From Rhizobium sp. (GTDB lineage Bacteria > Pseudomonadota > Alphaproteobacteria > Rhizobiales > Rhizobiaceae): 64,000 nt of DNA. The notes below the pieces were generated by a model. The model worked only from the letters and a program-made list of their open reading frames with translations. It did not search any database and was not told the DNA's origin. This document shows, piece by piece, positions 59,653 through 64,000 of this stretch. The stretch is taken from positions 1 through 64,000 of the forward strand of contig JAPZUE010000029.1 in NCBI GenBank assembly GCA_027533385.1, written 5' to 3'. The position numbers and the translations under genes are program-made. Numbering within the stretch: the stretch's first letter is position 1; each line of letters starts with the position of its first letter.

Positions 59653-62610
59653 TCACAGGTTCAGTTTCTTGTTGTCGGGGTCGTAGAAGACGGGGCTGAC
59701 GACCTCGGCCAGCACTTCCGAACCGCGCAAGCCGTCCCAGACGACGATCTTCTCGCCCAGCCGCTCGCGGCCGGACTTGAGGAAAGCGAGGCCGATCGTG
59801 TGGCCGAGCGTCGGCGAATGGCAGACGGAGGACACCCAGCCCTGGTCGTTCAGCGTCGAGGGCTTGACGTTTTCCTTCAAGAGATGGGCGCCGGCAGCGA
59901 AACTCTTGTCATGCTCGATGGGCTTCAGGCCGACAAGCTGCGGACGATCGGCAGCGGTCAGGCCGAAACGGCTCGACAGACGCTTGCCGATGAAGTCAGG
60001 CTTCTGGGTCGAGAACATTCGGCCCAGGCCGACATCGTCGGGCGTCGTGCGCCCGTCGATTTCGCTGTGGGTGATGAAGCCCTTTTCGATGCGCAGCACG
60101 TTGAGTGCCTCGACACCGTAGGCGCAGATGCCATGCGGCTTGCCGGCGGCCATGATCGCATCGGCAACCGCTTCGCCATAGTTGGCGGGCACCGCGACTT
60201 CGAAGGCGAGTTCGCCGGAGAAGGAGATGCGGAAGAGCCGCGCCTTCAAGCCGCCCTTGAGCAGCACTTCGCGGGCCGAGAGGAAGGGGAAGGCCTCGTC
60301 GGAGATATCGTCCTCGATGATCTGTTCGAGGATGATCCGAGCCTTCGGCCCCGCAATCGACATCTGCGCCCACTGATCGCTGGAGGAGACGAAGCGAACG
60401 TCGAGATCCGGCCAGAGAACCTGTGAACAGAATTCCAGATGCGTCATCACCTCGCCGGCATAGGCCGTGGTCGTGGTCATGAAGAAATGCTCGTCCGAGA
60501 AGCGGCTCGTCGTGCCGTCGTCGTAGATCATCCCGTCTTCGCGCAGCATCAGCCCATAGCGCGCCTTGCCGACCGGCAGCTTCAGGAAGGCATTGGAATA
60601 GACCCGGTTCAGGAATTCCGCGGCATCCTTGCCGAAGATCTCGATCTTGCCGAGCGTCGAGACATCGCAGATGCCGGCATTGGCCCTGATATTCAGCACT
60701 TCCCGGTCGACCGCCTCGCGCCATGTCTTCTCGCCATCGCGCGGGAACCAGGAGGAGCGATACCAGAGGCCGGATTCGACGAAGACGGCGCCGTTTTTCT
60801 TTGCCCAGCCATGCAGCGGCGAGGTGCGCACGGGCCGCGAATGTTCACCGCGCGAGGTGCCCGCCATCGCGCCGAAGGAGACGGGCGTGTAGAAGGGCCG
60901 GAAGGTCGTGGTGCCGATCTCGGCGGGGGAAACGCCACGCATGCCGGCCATGATGCCGATGGTGGCGACATTGCCGAGCTTGCCCTGGTCGGTCGCCATG
61001 CCGCCGGTCGTGTAGCGCTTGGTGTGCTCGACATGCCCCATGGCCTCGCGCTGGGCAAGGCTCAGGTCCTTCACATGCACGTCGTTCTGGAAGTCGACGA
61101 AGGCCTTGGACTTGGCGCCCGGCACATACCAGAGCGGCGCAAAGCTCGCGTCGAATTCACCCTCGACTTGCAGAACGTCGACCGTGCCGACGAGACGACC
61201 GAGATCACCGATCGCCTCATGCGCCTTGTCCGCACCATCGCGCAGAACGGCAGCAAGCGAGGCATGACCGGCAGCGGAGCCCGCGATCCGCAGCCCCTGC
61301 CCCACATCGGGCGCCAGGAAGGCCTGATGGTCTTCGGACCAAGTGGGCTTAGCGCCGCGCTGGCAGGCGAGATGCACGATCGGGCTATAGCCGCCGCTCA
61401 TCGCCAGCGCATCGCAGGCGATCTCTTCCTGATGGCCGACGCGTTCGGCGATCAGCCCCTTGATCCGGTAATACCCCTTGGTGTCGACGACCGAGCCGCC
61501 CCTGATCACCCGCACCCCGGCGGGCCCAACATCAGAAGAGTGTGTCCGCCCGTCGATGATGGCCGCAACGCCCACACCGGCAGCGACGAGATCGGCCGCC
61601 GTACGATAACCCGCGCCGCCATTGGTGAAGACGGCGACGTTCTGGCCAGCCGCCACCCCGTAGCGATTGAGATAGGTCCTGATGGCACCCGAGGTCATCA
61701 CGCCGGGCTTGTCGTTTCCGCCGAAGACCAGTGGCCGCTCTTCAGCACCCGAGGCCAGGATCGCTCGCTTCGCAACGATGCGCCAGACCCGCTCGACCGG
61801 CAGATCGCCCGAGGGTTGGGCGACATGTTTCTGCACCTTTTCGACGGCGCCGAAGACATTGTCGTCATACCAGCCGAACACGGTGGTGCGCGGCATCAGC
61901 GTGACATTGGAAAGGCTCTTCAGCTCCTCGACGACGGAGGCTGCATATTCGGCCGCCGGCACGCCGCCGACGCTGACGCGCTCGGAAAGCAGCGATCCAC
62001 CAAGCCGGAAACCTTCATCTGCCAGAATGACGCGCAGCCCCGCCCGCGCCGCAGCCCGCGCCGCCATCAACCCGGCCGGGCCAGCGCCGATCACCAGGAG
62101 GTCGCAATGCGCCCATGCCTTTTCGTAGCGATCGGGATCCGCGATGAACGGCGTCTTGCCGAGGCCGGCGGCTTTCCGAATGATCGGCTCGTAGAGCTTT
62201 TCCCAGAAGGCCTTCGGCCACATGAAGGTCTTGTAGTAGAATCCAGCGGACAGGAACGGCGACAACAGGCTGTTGACCGCGCCGATATCGTATTTCAGCG
62301 ACGGCCAGCGGTTCTGGCTGTTGGCTTCGAGCCCCTGATAGAGCTCGGCGACAGTGGCCCGCGTGTTCGGCTCGGTCCGACCGTCCTTGCCGATCGTGAC
62401 AAGTGCATTCGGCTCTGCCGAGCCCGCCGTCACGATGCCGCGCGGACGGTGATACTTGAAGGAGCGCCCGACGAGCAGCTGGTCATTGGCGATCAGCGCA
62501 GAGGCCAGCGTGTCGCCCTCATAGCCCGTATAGGTCTCGCCATCGAACGAGAAGGAGATGGTGCGGGCGCGGTTGACGAGCCCGCCGGAGGAAAGCCTGA
62601 AACCACTCAT
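59653..62610 (-). CDS. soxA: Sarcosine oxidase alpha subunit
   Basis: 985 residues from ATG 62610, which overlaps the soxD stop as ATGA and has GGAGG upstream; an open extension to 62706 overlaps soxD. The N-terminus SGGLVNRARTISFSFDGETYTGYEGDTLASALIAN is the typical 2Fe-2S-like fold without its cysteines. The NAD-binding domain LLVIGAGPAGLMAARAAARAGLRVILADE follows, and the C-terminal half is a GcvT-like folate-binding domain (CDVSTLGKIEIFGKDAAEFLNRVY, FSGELAFEVAVPANYGEAVADAIM). The enzyme oxidises sarcosine to glycine with transfer of the methyl carbon to tetrahydrofolate and production of hydrogen peroxide. Confidence 0.95.
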   Translation of the reverse strand: MSGFRLSSGGLVNRARTISFSFDGETYTGYEGDTLASALIANDQLLVGRSFKYHRPRGIVTAGSAEPNALVTIGKDGRTEPNTRATVAELYQGLEANSQNRWPSLKYDIGAVNSLLSPFLSAGFYYKTFMWPKAFWEKLYEPIIRKAAGLGKTPFIADPDRYEKAWAHCDLLVIGAGPAGLMAARAAARAGLRVILADEGFRLGGSLLSERVSVGGVPAAEYAASVVEELKSLSNVTLMPRTTVFGWYDDNVFGAVEKVQKHVAQPSGDLPVERVWRIVAKRAILASGAEERPLVFGGNDKPGVMTSGAIRTYLNRYGVAAGQNVAVFTNGGAGYRTAADLVAAGVGVAAIIDGRTHSSDVGPAGVRVIRGGSVVDTKGYYRIKGLIAERVGHQEEIACDALAMSGGYSPIVHLACQRGAKPTWSEDHQAFLAPDVGQGLRIAGSAAGHASLAAVLRDGADKAHEAIGDLGRLVGTVDVLQVEGEFDASFAPLWYVPGAKSKAFVDFQNDVHVKDLSLAQREAMGHVEHTKRYTTGGMATDQGKLGNVATIGIMAGMRGVSPAEIGTTTFRPFYTPVSFGAMAGTSRGEHSRPVRTSPLHGWAKKNGAVFVESGLWYRSSWFPRDGEKTWREAVDREVLNIRANAGICDVSTLGKIEIFGKDAAEFLNRVYSNAFLKLPVGKARYGLMLREDGMIYDDGTTSRFSDEHFFMTTTTAYAGEVMTHLEFCSQVLWPDLDVRFVSSSDQWAQMSIAGPKARIILEQIIEDDISDEAFPFLSAREVLLKGGLKARLFRISFSGELAFEVAVPANYGEAVADAIMAAGKPHGICAYGVEALNVLRIEKGFITHSEIDGRTTPDDVGLGRMFSTQKPDFIGKRLSSRFGLTAADRPQLVGLKPIEHDKSFAAGAHLLKENVKPSTLNDQGWVSSVCHSPTLGHTIGLAFLKSGRERLGEKIVVWDGLRGSEVLAEVVSPVFYDPDNKKLNL

Positions 62611-62888
62611 CGCGCGGCCTCCTTCGCGTATTCGCTCGCATCGGTCACGCTGTAGACCTCGTGACTCCCAGCATTGTCGCGCTCGACGACAAGCCAGCGC
62701 CGGCAACCGGCGGTGTGATGCCAGTGCTCGATGATCCGGCCCTTCGGGTTGCCGCGGAGGAAGACGTAAGCGGTCCAGGCATCGTCGGGTGCGCCGGGTG
62801 CCGGACGGACCGGGCTCGCGTCACCGCGAATGCTGAACTCTTCCTTGGGACGGACGCCGCAATGCGGACAGGTAATCAGGCTGGCCAT
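62607..62888 (-). CDS. soxD: Sarcosine oxidase delta subunit
   Basis: 93 residues, standard size. The zinc-binding CPHCG (Cys7, Cys10) near the N-terminus and the later EHWHHTAGCRRWLVVERD segment, with further His and Cys ligands, are the SoxD hallmark. Its ATG lies nine bases after the soxB stop, and its stop overlaps the soxA start. It is a small structural subunit that holds zinc. Confidence 0.95.
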   Translation of the reverse strand: MASLITCPHCGVRPKEEFSIRGDASPVRPAPGAPDDAWTAYVFLRGNPKGRIIEHWHHTAGCRRWLVVERDNAGSHEVYSVTDASEYAKEAAR

Positions 62889-62897
62889 GGCGATGTC

Positions 62898-64000
62898 TCA
62901 ATGCAGGTTCGGTTGTGGACCCTTGCCGCCTTCGTCGACGGCAAAACCGCGCTCGAAGCGGTCGAGGCGCAGAAGGCGGGCCACGGGATGGGGTTCGTTC
63001 TTGGCAATCAGATGGGCAAAGCAGAAGCCGGAAGCCGGCGTCGCCTTGAAGCCGCCATAGCACCAGCCGCAATTCAGGTAGAGATTGTCGATCGGCGTCC
63101 GGTCGATGATCGGCGAGCCGTCCATCGACATGTCCATGGCGCCCCCCCAGGCGCGCAGCACGCGAACCCTGGACAGGCCGGGGATCAGCGACACGCCCTC
63201 CTCGATCGTATGCTCGACAGTCGCAAGATTGCCGCGCTGCGCATAGGAGGAATAGTAGTCGATATCGGCCCCGAAAACCAAACCGCCCTTGTCGGACTGC
63301 GAGATATAGAAATGTCCGGCGCCATAGGTGATGACATTGTCGATCACGGGCTTGATGCCTTCCGAGACGAAGGCCTGCAGCACATGCGTCTCGATCGGCA
63401 GGTCAAGCCCCGCCATCTTGCCGGTGACGGAGGTATGACCGGCGGTGGCGAGCGCCAGCTTGTTGCAGCCGATGAAGCCCTTGGTCGTCTCGACGCCCGT
63501 CACCTGGCCGAGTTCGTCGCGGCGGATGCCGGTCACTTCGCAATGCTGGATGAGATCGACGCCGCGCTCGTCCGCACCGCGTCCATACCCCCAGGCAACC
63601 GCATCATGGCGGGCCGTACCGCCGCGCCGCTGCAAAAGACCGCCCAGAATCGGGAAGCGCGCATGGTCGAAATTGAGATAGGGCATCATCTGGCGTACCT
63701 GCTCGCGGTCGAGCAGTTCAGCCTTCACCCCATGCATCATCATCGCATTGCCGCGCCGCGCATAGGCGTCGCGCTGGCCGTCGGAATGAAAGAGATTGAT
63801 GATGCCGCGCTGCGAGACCATGGCATTGTAGTTGAAGTCCTGTTCCAGGCCTTCCCACAGCTTCATGGAGAATTCGTAGAAGGGCTCGTTGCCTTCGAGC
63901 ATGTAGTTCGAGCGGATGATCGTCGTGTTGCGCCCGACATTGCCGCCGCCGAGATAGCCCTTCTCGATCACGGCGACATTGGTGATGCCGAATTCCTTGG
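62898..64000 (-). CDS. soxB: Sarcosine oxidase beta subunit, 3' part (start outside window)
   Basis: Open from the right edge; the GTG at 63969-63971 is an internal Val codon, since conserved coding (KEFGITNVAVIEKGYLGGG) continues through it to base 64000. About 367 residues are visible of a usual 410-420. They include GGGNVGRNTTIIRSNY, the FDHARFPILGGLLQRRGGTARHDAVAWGY substrate-site region, SVTGKMAGLDLPIETHVLQAFVSE, and DGSPIIDRTPIDNLYLNCGWCYGGFKATPASGFCFA. SoxB carries noncovalent FAD and, in the family, covalent FMN. The missing N-terminus holds the FAD Rossmann motif. Confidence 0.94.
   Translation of the reverse strand, partial: KEFGITNVAVIEKGYLGGGNVGRNTTIIRSNYMLEGNEPFYEFSMKLWEGLEQDFNYNAMVSQRGIINLFHSDGQRDAYARRGNAMMMHGVKAELLDREQVRQMMPYLNFDHARFPILGGLLQRRGGTARHDAVAWGYGRGADERGVDLIQHCEVTGIRRDELGQVTGVETTKGFIGCNKLALATAGHTSVTGKMAGLDLPIETHVLQAFVSEGIKPVIDNVITYGAGHFYISQSDKGGLVFGADIDYYSSYAQRGNLATVEHTIEEGVSLIPGLSRVRVLRAWGGAMDMSMDGSPIIDRTPIDNLYLNCGWCYGGFKATPASGFCFAHLIAKNEPHPVARLLRLDRFERGFAVDEGGKGPQPNLH

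Noticed and set aside
60439..62655. A 738-residue plus-strand frame opposite soxA
   Set aside because: Antisense shadow of soxA; Arg/His/Asp-rich composition without domains.

Overview
The window looks like a chromosomal segment of a Rhizobiaceae-type alphaproteobacterium (Rhizobium/Agrobacterium relatives). The evidence is GC-rich codon use, rhizobial-style gene sets (ExoD, a PreTA/dihydropyrimidinase pathway with a NitT/TauT-type transporter, a urt-ure supercluster, liv and soxBDAG operons) and repeated palindromic intergenic elements rich in CCCCCTC/GAGGGGG. This assignment is inference from recognised families; no database search was run. I saw no tRNA, rRNA, CRISPR, prophage or insertion sequence.

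Layout. 1-4.5 kb: end of galE, an ABC-F ATPase, a truncated haemoglobin, a DUF423 membrane protein, a VOC protein and a DUF2325 gene pair. 4.8-7.5 kb: preT-preA, the NAD-linked dihydropyrimidine dehydrogenase, with an FNR/FixK-type box between it and the DUF2325 genes. 7.6-12.1 kb: a CHASE-PAS-GGDEF-EAL protein, ExoD and an EamA transporter. 12.1-21.5 kb: a RutR-like regulator, N-carbamoyl-beta-alanine amidohydrolase, a MazEF-like toxin-antitoxin pair wedged into the operon, dihydropyrimidinase, a cupin, and an ABC transporter with an extra small membrane protein. 21.8-26.4 kb: an RND efflux pair. 26.6-28.3 kb: a beta-barrel protein and a Crp/Fnr regulator with its own FNR/FixK box. 28.4-36.7 kb: a minus-strand urease cluster (ureD-A-B-x-x-C-x-x-GGDEF-E-F-G). 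36.7-42.7 kb: urea transporter urtABCDE, running straight into ureD. 42.9-47.8 kb: a DUF5680 gene, then a 1127-residue fusion of an NCS1 nucleobase-type transporter with a hybrid histidine kinase, and a LuxR-type response regulator. 48.1-53.6 kb: a branched-chain amino acid transporter (livHMGF-DUF6867-livK). 53.9-64 kb: a dimethylglycine/sarcosine-dehydrogenase-like protein, a HigBA pair, a DinJ antitoxin with a nonsense-mutated YafQ toxin, a metallophosphoesterase and soxBDAG (soxB cut by the window edge).

How it fits together. Pyrimidines would be imported, reduced by PreTA, opened by dihydropyrimidinase and hydrolysed to beta-alanine (or its methyl analogue), CO2 and ammonia. Urea would be imported by UrtABCDE and split by urease. 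Sarcosine and dimethylglycine would be oxidatively demethylated. The window therefore reads as a nitrogen-scavenging region. The most unusual element is the transporter-kinase fusion beside the urea operon: it has the architecture of a sensor that reads a nucleobase-like solute through a transporter fold, and a LuxR-type regulator is encoded just after it. A 16-bp inverted repeat upstream of urtA is a candidate target for that regulator.
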